Shown here: positions 9,428 through 17,655 of the stretch, in pieces | Layout of the letters: each line of letters begins with the position of its first letter | Position numbering within the stretch: position 1 is the first letter of the stretch | DNA from: Mucilaginibacter celer | Lineage (GTDB): Bacteria; Bacteroidota; Bacteroidia; Sphingobacteriales; Sphingobacteriaceae | DNA length: 64,000 nucleotides | Direction of reading: 5' to 3' | Assembly: GCF_003576455.2 (NCBI RefSeq) | Contig: NZ_CP032869.1 | Location: forward strand, 3,782,001 to 3,846,000 | Notes under the pieces: generated by a model | Told to the model about the DNA's origin: nothing | Seen by the model: only the letters and a program-made list of their open reading frames with translations | Databases searched by the model: none | Translations under genes and position numbers: made by a program

Positions 9428-12409
9428 TCAGAGCTTCTTTCGCGCTTTTTCTGATTTGAGGTATTTAAGCATTATCCCATACAAAATACACTCGTGCAGG
9501 CGCTGCCGGTTGCTGAAATAACGGTTAACCGCCATGTGGATCACGCTGCTTAAAAAGCGTTCATTCCAGTCAATATGGTATTGCTGCAGTAACCGATCAA
9601 TATGCTCACGCTTTTGATGCAGCAGTTTATCGTACGCCAAAAGCAGTGTATCGAGGTTACCGTGGTATTTTCTGAAAAGCTGATCGATCTGGATCTTGAC
9701 CGATTTATCATCAAATTCGGTTAAAAAATAGCTCAGTCCTTTTTCAACAAAACGTATCTGTGCATTAATGTCGTTGCTCATCAGGTTAAGATAATCTTTA
9801 ATAAGCCAGAATATTAAAAACCAGTCTTCAGTATCGTACCTGTTGGTTTCGAGCAGGCGGAACACGTTGCAGCAAAACAACGTTTCGATACAAAAAAGGC
9901 CCTCGGCCTGTTCAATCTGGTGCCCATAGCGCTCCAGTTCGCGTACGTAGGTATCCAATTGTACAACATGTACCTGCCCGCTTATTAAAAACGGCGAAAG
10001 CACCTCGCGTATAGCCAGGTAAACATCCTGAAAATCATCCTCCTTAAATAAATTAACCCGCACCCTGATATGATTATCAGGATCATGATACCTGATAAAA
10101 AACCACTGTTTAATACTTACTGTGCCCGAATGATCGAGCAGTTCATTCAGCCTTAACAAAACATTATTGGCAATATTGCTGCTTAAATACAGCTTAATAA
10201 ACAGCCACTCGCTGCCCGGAAAAAAGTTACGCTGTAAGCCGCTTTCGATGTATTGATAGTAAGCGGGCTTTACCGGCCGTTCAAAATAAAAAGGAGCCAC
10301 CAGTTGATGAGCATACGGATCATCGCCAGGGCCTTTAACCACGCTTTCGTATTGCAGATGGATACATTCTGATAAAATAAGTACAGCACTTTGCTTAGCT
10401 ATTTCTTTTGCCAGTACGGCCAGGCCAATTTCGTTATTCACGTCAATCAACAGTTCATTATCCCCTTTTACTATAAAAAACTTATCCGGCAGTAACCATT
10501 GCTCCCGGAAAGCGGCAAGTAATTCGCCAAACTTTGGTAATTGCTTTTCGGCACGGCAAAGTTCGTTCAGGATGGCAGGTGTAAATTTCCAGGTGGCGCG
10601 GTGTAAGATAAGCCCATAGGTAGTTTCAACCCGCGGAAAAAAAACAAAATCCTTGGCCAGTGCGCCCCAGTTAAATGATAAGTTGCCGTTGCTGTACTGG
10701 TGCTGGATATCGCACAAAAAAGTATAAATGGGGTGCTGCGACCGGTTATAGTTATAGGCACTGCTTAACCTTGGTATTACCTCCCGCTGGTGTTTTTTTG
10801 AAAACAGCCTGAATGCATTTTGCTCCAGCTTAACATAGATATCATCAAGATGCAAAACCGATTTACCCTTAGGATCATCAATATAAGCCAATTCATGCAG
10901 CCAAAACGGGGGGTGCGACATCACATTCAATATCCGCTCTTCGGGCATGTGAATTACCTCTGCAAACATGGCGTCCGGACTGTTTTCGGCTTCTTTTTTT
11001 GCTATATCGAGGCCGGTTTTATAAATCTCATCATCGCCGGTGGCAAAGCGGGCTATCATACTAAGCGCACCGGGGCCGGTAACCCGCTCAAGAAACACAA
11101 CATCATTTTCAAACAGCTGAAAAATGGCGCACATGGAAAACGGCAGCTTATCCGCAGCGCGTTCCTTCACAAAATTATCTGGGATAATAATGTGGTATCG
11201 GCCGCCCGCCTTTGCTTCATTTAGCATGGCCAGCATTTTAAAATCAATTTCGGCATATTCAACCGGTGGTCCGTTTGCCTCGGCAGCGGCGTAAAGGCCT
11301 TCGGTAAACAAGGTTTCGTGTTCGTACCATTGCCCGTATTCAATCCCGGTATCGGCATCAAAAGCCTCTAACAAGGGTACGCTTTGCTCTTCATAACGTT
11401 TCCTGAAGCGGTTTTTAAATTGCTCAATTCGTTTGTTTAAGCCTGGTGTACTGAGGTTATTAAGTAGTTTTATCCCTTTTGATAGCTTTGCCTGTAAAGC
11501 GCTGTTTATCACTTTGCCATTAAGCTGATTAAAGCGGGTGATGTGGATCTGATCCTTAAGTTCGCGACCGGTTATGTTATTAGTTAATTGCTCTACCTGT
11601 GTGTAAAATGAAAGCCAGCCGGCTGGTTTCGCAACGTGGTTGTCGGCATCGGTTAATAAACCCACCAGTTGGTTTATGGTGTTATTTAAGGCCGTGTCAT
11701 CCGTTTTTTGCATAAACAGCGGGAAATCGCACCCTATAACGGGTTCATAAGCCGGTTTCAGCAATTGCCCGTCTATTAAATCGTTAATAAACTCAAGCAG
11801 GTCATCCCGATCAAAATCAGGAAAGCGATCAAGCAGTTGCTGCTTATTCCAAATATTATCTCCTATACTATCAATAATATTATCAAGCACAGGATTTGCA
11901 TCCACCGCACTAACCTGATATACACGCTGATTATCAATAATTTGATAGGTTATAAAACGAATATCATGCCCTATTTTATAAATAGTATTGTTAATTTTAT
12001 AACCAGCCGTAAGTTTATTTGCAGCTTCAATTTGTTTAGCGAGGGCAAAGCTTACAATAGCATCGGGAACTATATGCTTACGGTATTTTTCGGTAAGTGA
12101 AATATTATTGCCTGTTCCCCAGTTAACAGCTGCGCAGCCAGCAAATAAGCCAAAAGGCGTAGCCCTGTTACTCATGCGCGACATATATTTATATAAGCTT
12201 GCCACCAGTTGAGCTTCCTTTGCAGGAGCTTTTTCCTCGCCATCAAAAAAAGACTCCAGCTCCTGGTAAAGCGATTTACTGGCCACGTAAATGCCTTCTT
12301 TTATAAGCAGGTTATGCCAAAGCGTAAACAGCGTATCCTTATCAAGCCGTTGCCGGTATGATAAAGCTGCCGAACGTAAAATTAAACCGTTAATAAAATT
12401 AACTTTCAT
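9428..12409 (-). CDS. Lantibiotic dehydratase (full-length LanB, conserved motifs)
   Basis: This 993-aa LanB has both halves of the enzyme. The glutamylation region holds LRSAALS (11-17) and the conserved NRATPFGLFAG (81-91). The elimination region holds FIRYHDPDNHIRVRVN near 775, DTYVRELERYG near 825 and HMAVNR with His958. These match residues known from NisB to be needed for Ser/Thr glutamylation and glutamate elimination, so this copy looks catalytically competent. It is a paralogue of the dehydratase at 4094, convergent with the response regulator. No precursor gene lies directly upstream of it, and no LanC or LanT gene was found nearby. It most likely acts on the cysteine-free peptide at 7306. 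Confidence 0.9.
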   Translation of the reverse strand: MKVNFINGLILRSAALSYRQRLDKDTLFTLWHNLLIKEGIYVASKSLYQELESFFDGEEKAPAKEAQLVASLYKYMSRMSNRATPFGLFAGCAAVNWGTGNNISLTEKYRKHIVPDAIVSFALAKQIEAANKLTAGYKINNTIYKIGHDIRFITYQIIDNQRVYQVSAVDANPVLDNIIDSIGDNIWNKQQLLDRFPDFDRDDLLEFINDLIDGQLLKPAYEPVIGCDFPLFMQKTDDTALNNTINQLVGLLTDADNHVAKPAGWLSFYTQVEQLTNNITGRELKDQIHITRFNQLNGKVINSALQAKLSKGIKLLNNLSTPGLNKRIEQFKNRFRKRYEEQSVPLLEAFDADTGIEYGQWYEHETLFTEGLYAAAEANGPPVEYAEIDFKMLAMLNEAKAGGRYHIIIPDNFVKERAADKLPFSMCAIFQLFENDVVFLERVTGPGALSMIARFATGDDEIYKTGLDIAKKEAENSPDAMFAEVIHMPEERILNVMSHPPFWLHELAYIDDPKGKSVLHLDDIYVKLEQNAFRLFSKKHQREVIPRLSSAYNYNRSQHPIYTFLCDIQHQYSNGNLSFNWGALAKDFVFFPRVETTYGLILHRATWKFTPAILNELCRAEKQLPKFGELLAAFREQWLLPDKFFIVKGDNELLIDVNNEIGLAVLAKEIAKQSAVLILSECIHLQYESVVKGPGDDPYAHQLVAPFYFERPVKPAYYQYIESGLQRNFFPGSEWLFIKLYLSSNIANNVLLRLNELLDHSGTVSIKQWFFIRYHDPDNHIRVRVNLFKEDDFQDVYLAIREVLSPFLISGQVHVVQLDTYVRELERYGHQIEQAEGLFCIETLFCCNVFRLLETNRYDTEDWFLIFWLIKDYLNLMSNDINAQIRFVEKGLSYFLTEFDDKSVKIQIDQLFRKYHGNLDTLLLAYDKLLHQKREHIDRLLQQYHIDWNERFLSSVIHMAVNRYFSNRQRLHECILYGIMLKYLKSEKARKKL

Positions 12410-12517
12410 CAGTATAGCAGAAAGGTTAGGGGGCTTAAACAGCGAACTTAAGTTAGTGTTATTTTATTGAGCAGTCAAAGAAACAATATATAATTAATAT
12501 ATATTTCCGAATAATAA

Positions 12518-12553
12518 AAAAGGGCAAAGCCTTTATTGAGACTTTGCCCTTTT
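12518..12553. terminator. Bidirectional intrinsic terminator
   Basis: The 12-bp stem AAAAGGGCAAAG / CTTTGCCCTTTT is flanked by an A-run and a T-run. It follows the 55-aa gene on the minus strand and separates that operon from the LanB gene at 12409. The 218 nt between it and the 55-aa gene hold no recognisable gene. Confidence 0.8.
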
Positions 12554-12771
12554 TGTGGTCAATTTAATAAAGAAATGATACCTAAAATGTACCGGCTACT
12601 GTTAGTTTACTGCATGGTTAGCGAAAAACAAACTGCAACAACGTCAATTTATGTTCTGCGCTCTTTATGCACTTGCCAATATCAAATAAAAAACTCCCGC
12701 AGGCATGCTTAGTTTTATTAACTAATAATAAAATCACAAGAGTTCCCGAAGGGATTTATTTACAGTTTCGG

Positions 12772-12939
12772 CTATACCAGATCGTCGTCTTCAGTAAGTA
12801 TTGCCTGAGTTTTGCCATCAAACAAAACCCAATAATTCTGCAGGCCATTATTAACAGCTTCTACTACGCCGGCGGTGCCTTTTTTTAAATCGAGGTAGTC
12901 ATTTTTCAATACTACAGTGTCGTCAACATTATATCTCAT
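12772..12939 (-). CDS. Small 55-aa protein, possible SH3/KOW-like fold
   Basis: This short ORF begins MRYNVDDTVVLKNDYLDLKK and ends ILTEDDDLV. The pattern, with a short beta-strand, KKGTAGVVEAV, NYWVLFDG and a final acidic stretch, resembles small SH3-like barrels such as the DUF4926 or KOW type; this is a fold guess only. It starts 11 nt after the stop of the lipoprotein gene at 12951 and is followed by a strong terminator, so it closes a three-gene operon. The tight spacing and balanced codon use argue that it is real. Function unknown. Confidence 0.6.
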   Translation of the reverse strand: MRYNVDDTVVLKNDYLDLKKGTAGVVEAVNNGLQNYWVLFDGKTQAILTEDDDLV

Positions 12940-12950
12940 ATTTATAAAGG

Positions 12951-14051
12951 TTAAGGTTGAATTGGTAATTGTGATTTATAATAAGTGTAAGCCTTTTTTA
13001 ACGTAATAATTGCATTTTGCCGTTTTGCATCGTTACCCGATAATAAATCAGCTTTATAGGCGTCTATTATTTTCAAAAATGAATCTGTTAGCTGCTGATA
13101 TTGTGTGTTAAGCGTTTCGGCTTTCAGTTTATTTTGATCATAACTTGCAAGCTCCGGAATTTTAACAGCCGGTGAAGCGTCTTTTACCGGTGTTGGAATA
13201 CCGGCAGCATAAGTGAGGTATTTAATACCCTGGTTCAATACTTTAAACGAGGTGCGAAAAGCCTCATCAGCATCCAAACGCACTCCTTTAATAATAAAAT
13301 TCCCCGGCCCATCCATCTTAACCGCTATATCCGAGTTACCGATAAAGGTGGTAACCTTGGTAACATTAATGCTCGAATTATGGATTGATTTTGTCAGATC
13401 CTTCTCGTTGGTATAAAAACTACTTTTATACTTTAACCAAAACTCTTCGGGCGCTTTGACAACAAATGAGGCCATGTTATCATTCACTATCGAGTTGCCA
13501 AAGGTAGTGAGCGTGGCTACGGCAGGTAAACTGTTTAACTGATCTAAAACTGTACGCGAATCGAGATTGGGCTGCAATAAATTAAGGGCCAACTCATTTT
13601 TATATTGCTCAAATGCCGTTTTTGCTACCTGGAAATCAACATATGCCGTAGTATATGTATCGAGTGTTTTTTCGTTGTCTGATTTAATTAAAGCAGATAA
13701 TGCATTGCTTACAGCTAAAGTAGCAGTTTTATAATTAAGTGTTTTTTCTGCCAGTTTGGGTTTTATTAACGCAATTTTAGGGTTAATATACCTGTCGAGA
13801 TATCTGCCGCTATCTGCAAATGTGGTGAGCAGCGATCTTACTTTTGTTAAAATTTGTTTTCCCGATTCATCAAATGCATTTGATTGAATCATGGTTTGAT
13901 ACTTCAATAACTCCTCCTGCCTGTTGCCTGATTTATACTCTGCCGACTCATGCATCTTTTTCATATCAAATGAGTCTACCTGTACCTTAAGCCTCGAGTA
14001 ACATGACGAAAGCACCAACAGGCATGATACTGCTAATAAATTAATTTTCAT
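12951..14051 (-). CDS. Lipoprotein of unknown function, helical
   Basis: The 366-aa protein begins with a signal peptide ending in the lipobox LSSC (Cys17), so it should be a lipoprotein. The mature part is rich in Lys, Ala and Leu with long predicted helices (about 40-190 and 300-360) and no catalytic motif that I recognise. It lies 5 nt downstream of another lipoprotein gene and 11 nt upstream of the 55-aa gene, forming one operon. No family could be named. Its position next to the LanB island leaves a role in peptide immunity or transport open, but nothing in the sequence shows it. Confidence 0.75.
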   Translation of the reverse strand: MKINLLAVSCLLVLSSCYSRLKVQVDSFDMKKMHESAEYKSGNRQEELLKYQTMIQSNAFDESGKQILTKVRSLLTTFADSGRYLDRYINPKIALIKPKLAEKTLNYKTATLAVSNALSALIKSDNEKTLDTYTTAYVDFQVAKTAFEQYKNELALNLLQPNLDSRTVLDQLNSLPAVATLTTFGNSIVNDNMASFVVKAPEEFWLKYKSSFYTNEKDLTKSIHNSSINVTKVTTFIGNSDIAVKMDGPGNFIIKGVRLDADEAFRTSFKVLNQGIKYLTYAAGIPTPVKDASPAVKIPELASYDQNKLKAETLNTQYQQLTDSFLKIIDAYKADLLSGNDAKRQNAIITLKKAYTYYKSQLPIQP

Positions 14052-14056
14052 ACCGG

Positions 14057-14686
14057 TTATTTTTGAAATCGTTTAATAAGTATTTCTGCAGTTGCTGTAT
14101 TTGCCGTACCCTGATCTTTTAGATACTGCAAAAACACAGCAAGGTTCATTTTTACTTTGGTTGTATCAGCAGCATTTGGAAGCGTGTTGATAAACTGATC
14201 GCCCAAATTGGCCACAGCTTTGTTGCGGCTATAAATAGTAGTTATATCGGCGGCAAACTTATTGCTCTCCTCTATTTTATTTTTATTTGATAACCGGGCT
14301 ATCGATTCAAGCACCTGTTCATTCTCAGCAAAGGCGCCAATCTGTTCAGATACTACATTGCTGTTTGTTGAGAGGATCATCACAAATTTCTTATTGCTGT
14401 CAATTTGAAGGCCCTCGCCATTTTGAGAATTTAAAAAACTCACATTCTGGCTCGAGTCTATTTTCTCAATGGGCTGGCTCATTTCGCCAAAGTATTTATT
14501 TAAGGCTGTTTCATCATAAAAACCGCTTAAATAACGCGATTTTGAGGCGATTGAGTTTTCATGAATAGTAATACGATAATAATTTTGCCCCTGTTTAAAA
14601 TAGTGGATCTCGCGACCTACCTGGCATCCCATCAGGCTTAAAACAGGCAACATGGCGCTAAGTAGCAACAGCTTGTGTGGTTTCAT
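14057..14686 (-). CDS. Lipoprotein of unknown function
   Basis: The 209-aa protein has a signal peptide ending in the lipobox LMGC (Cys21). The mature part starts with a Tyr-rich segment (EIHYFKQGQNYYRITIHE), followed by a mostly helical, polar region. No known domain is recognised. It is the first gene of the operon 14686-12772 and lies 5 nt before the second lipoprotein gene, so the two products may work as a pair. Confidence 0.75.
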   Translation of the reverse strand: MKPHKLLLLSAMLPVLSLMGCQVGREIHYFKQGQNYYRITIHENSIASKSRYLSGFYDETALNKYFGEMSQPIEKIDSSQNVSFLNSQNGEGLQIDSNKKFVMILSTNSNVVSEQIGAFAENEQVLESIARLSNKNKIEESNKFAADITTIYSRNKAVANLGDQFINTLPNAADTTKVKMNLAVFLQYLKDQGTANTATAEILIKRFQK

Positions 14687-14939
14687 GGTTTAAATGAAGG
14701 TGAAGGTATTATATTAGTGCAATATAATTATTTAAAAATCAACACAATAAAAATAAATAAATATTGCATATATAGAAAAAGTTAACCTTGGCATCGTACC
14801 ATGTTAACATTGGCGAAAAAAGTTAATCATCAATAAAAAACAAACGTTCGTTTTTCGGATCGAAACAGACTTGTGCAGAACGGAGGGAGGATCCGCCTTT
14901 GGCGAGGGTAGGATATTGGGGCCACAAAAACAATGATAA
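14687..14939. other. AT-rich intergenic region
   Basis: This is the probable promoter region of the lipoprotein operon. It is AT-rich from 14700 to 14850, then GC-richer. I see no gene or clear promoter motif. Confidence 0.4.
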
Positions 14940-14974
14940 ACTTCAGCAGGCCCGCAGCTAGAGCCTGCTGAAGT
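14940..14974 (-). terminator. Terminator-like hairpin after ndh
   Basis: A perfect 12-bp stem (ACTTCAGCAGGC / GCCTGCTGAAGT) with an 11-nt loop lies 18 nt after the stop of the NADH dehydrogenase gene. The T-tail on the minus strand is weak (TTTATCATTG). Confidence 0.6.
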
Positions 14975-14992
14975 ATGAAAAAAACCTGATTA

Positions 14993-16285
14993 TCAGGCGG
15001 CTTTGTTTTCTCCTTTGCCGAATATCATACGTAAAGCCTGGTCGCGCGTTAAAAAGGCTACCATCCAGTTGTACAGCGTTTTTACCTTGTTGTTATAATT
15101 TACCAGTGATATAAGGTGGATAAACAACCAAACAAACAGGGCCGCTATGCCGCTTAAGTGCACCTTGTGCTTAAACAGATCAACCACGGCGTTGTGACGG
15201 CCAACTATGGCCATATCACCCCTGTCGAAATATTTGAATGGTTTTAGCGCCTTGCCCCGGGCCATGGCTTTAAAGTTTTTGGCGGTGTTACGGCCGGTTT
15301 GTATGGCTACCTGGGCCAGTTGCGGGTGGCCTTTAGGATACAACGGATCCGTCATCTGCACGCTGATATCGCCAATGGCATATACATCTTCCAGGTCCTT
15401 TACCCGGTTAAACTCGTCGGTTATCATCCTCCGGCCAACGCCTAAACTTGTGGCCGGGATTCCCTCAAAAGTATTGGCAATAATGCCTGCGGCCCAGATC
15501 AGGGTTTTGGCTTCCAGTTTTTCGCCGTCGGCAAAGGTTACCACGCCATTGCTAAAATCGCTTACATGGGCATTCAATTTAACTTCCACGCCCAAATCAA
15601 TAAGAGCCTGGCGGGTTTCCTTGTGGGTTTTATCGCTCATGGGGGCCAGCAGGTTGGCACCGCCATCAACAATATAAATTTTGCCTTTGGCATCCACCAA
15701 TTCCGGATAATCCTTTTTCAGGATAAATTTTTTCATTTCGGCAAGCATCCCTGCCACTTCAACACCTGTGGGGCCGCCACCGGCAACCACAATGGTTAAA
15801 AGCTTGCGGCGCTCTTCAGGGTCGGTGGTAATTGCGGCCTGTTCCATTGTTTTGATAAGAGCGTTGCGCATTCTTAAAGCATCATCAATTTCTTTCAGCG
15901 AGATGGCATTTTGTTTAATGCTTTCAATACCATAAAAGTTGGTACTTGCTCCGGCAGCAAACACCAGGTAATCGTAAGGTAATTCACCATTGGTAAGGTA
16001 AACTATCTTTGCAGCCGGGTCAACTTTTACAACGCCGGCCATCCTGAAATTTAACCTTTTATCCCTGAAAAGTTTGCGGAATGGATAACTGATGCTTGAT
16101 GGCTCCAAAAAACTTGTTGCCACCTGGTAAAGCAGCGGGGTAAAGTAATTGTAATTATTTTTATCAACCAGTGTTACCTCGTAATGCCTGTCGTTATACA
16201 ACTGTTGCGCAACGTTAAGGCCGGCAAAACCGCCCCCAACTATCACTATCTTTTTTTTACCGTTGTTAGGTGTTATACTCGTCAT
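14993..16285 (-). CDS. ndh: Type II NADH dehydrogenase (NAD(P)/FAD oxidoreductase)
   Basis: The 430-aa protein has an N-terminal FAD-binding Rossmann motif (IVIVGGGFAGLNVA, ~13-26). A second nucleotide-binding motif is VVAGGGPTGVEVAG (~165-178), and the FAD-closing motif VYAIGD lies near 305. Hydrophobic C-terminal segments (ALFVWLFIHLISLV) should bind the membrane. This is the architecture of non-proton-pumping NDH-2, which passes electrons from NADH to quinone at the inner face of the cytoplasmic membrane. It has its own terminator and no obvious operon partner. The specific family is well supported; the electron acceptor is assumed. Confidence 0.88.
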   Translation of the reverse strand: MTSITPNNGKKKIVIVGGGFAGLNVAQQLYNDRHYEVTLVDKNNYNYFTPLLYQVATSFLEPSSISYPFRKLFRDKRLNFRMAGVVKVDPAAKIVYLTNGELPYDYLVFAAGASTNFYGIESIKQNAISLKEIDDALRMRNALIKTMEQAAITTDPEERRKLLTIVVAGGGPTGVEVAGMLAEMKKFILKKDYPELVDAKGKIYIVDGGANLLAPMSDKTHKETRQALIDLGVEVKLNAHVSDFSNGVVTFADGEKLEAKTLIWAAGIIANTFEGIPATSLGVGRRMITDEFNRVKDLEDVYAIGDISVQMTDPLYPKGHPQLAQVAIQTGRNTAKNFKAMARGKALKPFKYFDRGDMAIVGRHNAVVDLFKHKVHLSGIAALFVWLFIHLISLVNYNNKVKTLYNWMVAFLTRDQALRMIFGKGENKAA

Positions 16286-16470
16286 GATATAGAATGTTTG
16301 TGATTGTTATATCGGCCGGTAAAGCAGGAACTGAGGCTTGAATTGAAGAATTTACGGCTTTACTTGCCCTTATTTTATAATATAAATTTACTGATAAAAT
16401 CGCGGGACTGTTTAATCTTAGTGTAATTATTACACACTTAAATATAAACTGCGCTTGGCTGTTTATCCAC

Positions 16471-17448
16471 TTATAAAACTGCAGAATTACTACATGGCAT
16501 GGTAAATTTAAGCAGTGCTGCCCGGTATGCTAAGGGCGAAGTACCGGTGTGTTTTTGAAAAAACGTTGAGAAATTATTGGGATCTTCGAAACCCACCCTG
16601 TTGGCTATTTCTTTAATGATAAACGCCGAATTGGAAAGCAATAATTTTGATTCGATGATGATCCGGTTGTCAATGCTTTCCTTGGTACTGAAGCCGTTGT
16701 GCTTTTTTAATAACTGACTAAGGTAATTAGGGTGAACATTTAACGCCTGGGCATAAAACTGAACATCACGATGGATATGGTAATTATCATCAAGCAAGTC
16801 GGCAAATTGTTCAACAAGCGGGTGTAGTTTAATTTCACTACCAATTAATTGCGCCTCGGCAAACATCCTGTCACATTGAATAAGTAGTTCAAGTACCTTT
16901 ACCGCTATCATTTCGCGCTTTTCGGGCAAATTAAAGGTATGCTCGTTCATTATCGATTCGAAGGTGGCGGCTATTGCGTCTGCCTGGCTATCGCTCAGGT
17001 GCAGGTACGGACGGTCGGCTGTTTTAAGCACCTTGCGGTTTGCAAGGCATTGTTTGGGGAACGAAGTTTTTAAAAAATATTCGATACCGAAAACCATCAC
17101 ATAGCCGGTACAATCCAACGATGAGTATTTGCTCCAATGCATTACCCGTTTAGGTACTACAAAAAGGGTGTTATCTTTAATAGGAAAATTAAATTGCCCG
17201 ATAGATTTCTGGCCCGACCCGTGTTTTACCAGCACCATCCAATAGGGTGTTTGCCGTGTTGGCGGCACATCACCGTTAATTAGCGGGATTACTTCCTCGA
17301 GGCGATAAATATGGAAATCAAATTTATGCCGCAGGCGCCTGTCGAGATCGATGATGCCTTCATCGCGGTATTTTGTATAAATCTGGTGATACTTGCGCAA
17401 AATCAGCAGATCATCTTCAATATCAGATTGTACAAGTTTCATTTCCAT
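16471..17448 (-). CDS. AraC-family transcriptional regulator
   Basis: The 325-aa protein has a cupin-like sensor half (about 40-190) and a C-terminal pair of helix-turn-helix motifs. The latter are seen in NVHPNYLSQLLKKHNG and IKEIANRVGFEDPNNFSTFF, followed by the TSPLAYR end typical of AraC/XylS. It lies 207 nt downstream of the efflux operon on the same strand and is the natural candidate to regulate it. The ligand is unknown. Confidence 0.85.
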   Translation of the reverse strand: MEMKLVQSDIEDDLLILRKYHQIYTKYRDEGIIDLDRRLRHKFDFHIYRLEEVIPLINGDVPPTRQTPYWMVLVKHGSGQKSIGQFNFPIKDNTLFVVPKRVMHWSKYSSLDCTGYVMVFGIEYFLKTSFPKQCLANRKVLKTADRPYLHLSDSQADAIAATFESIMNEHTFNLPEKREMIAVKVLELLIQCDRMFAEAQLIGSEIKLHPLVEQFADLLDDNYHIHRDVQFYAQALNVHPNYLSQLLKKHNGFSTKESIDNRIIIESKLLLSNSAFIIKEIANRVGFEDPNNFSTFFQKHTGTSPLAYRAALLKFTMPCSNSAVL

Positions 17449-17655
17449 AATAAGGGGTGTTGATCAGATTGATGGTTGTAGCCAGGCAAGGAACAACATA
17501 CCGGCGGCATACGCCTAAATACAACAGGCATGCCATAAAATCAAACAACTGATTTAAAGATACTTATATTAAACTTAACAATTACAGAAACGATATTCCG
17601 CAAAATACTTTTAACAGGTATGATATTTCGTGAAAAAGGATGAGGTAACCATTGC

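Noticed and set aside
10820..11224. 134-codon open frame on the plus strand
   Set aside because: It is antisense to the LanB gene at 9428 and has no domain signal.
12667..12888. 73-codon plus-strand open frame
   Set aside because: It is antisense to the 55-aa gene, which fits the operon and terminator on the minus strand.
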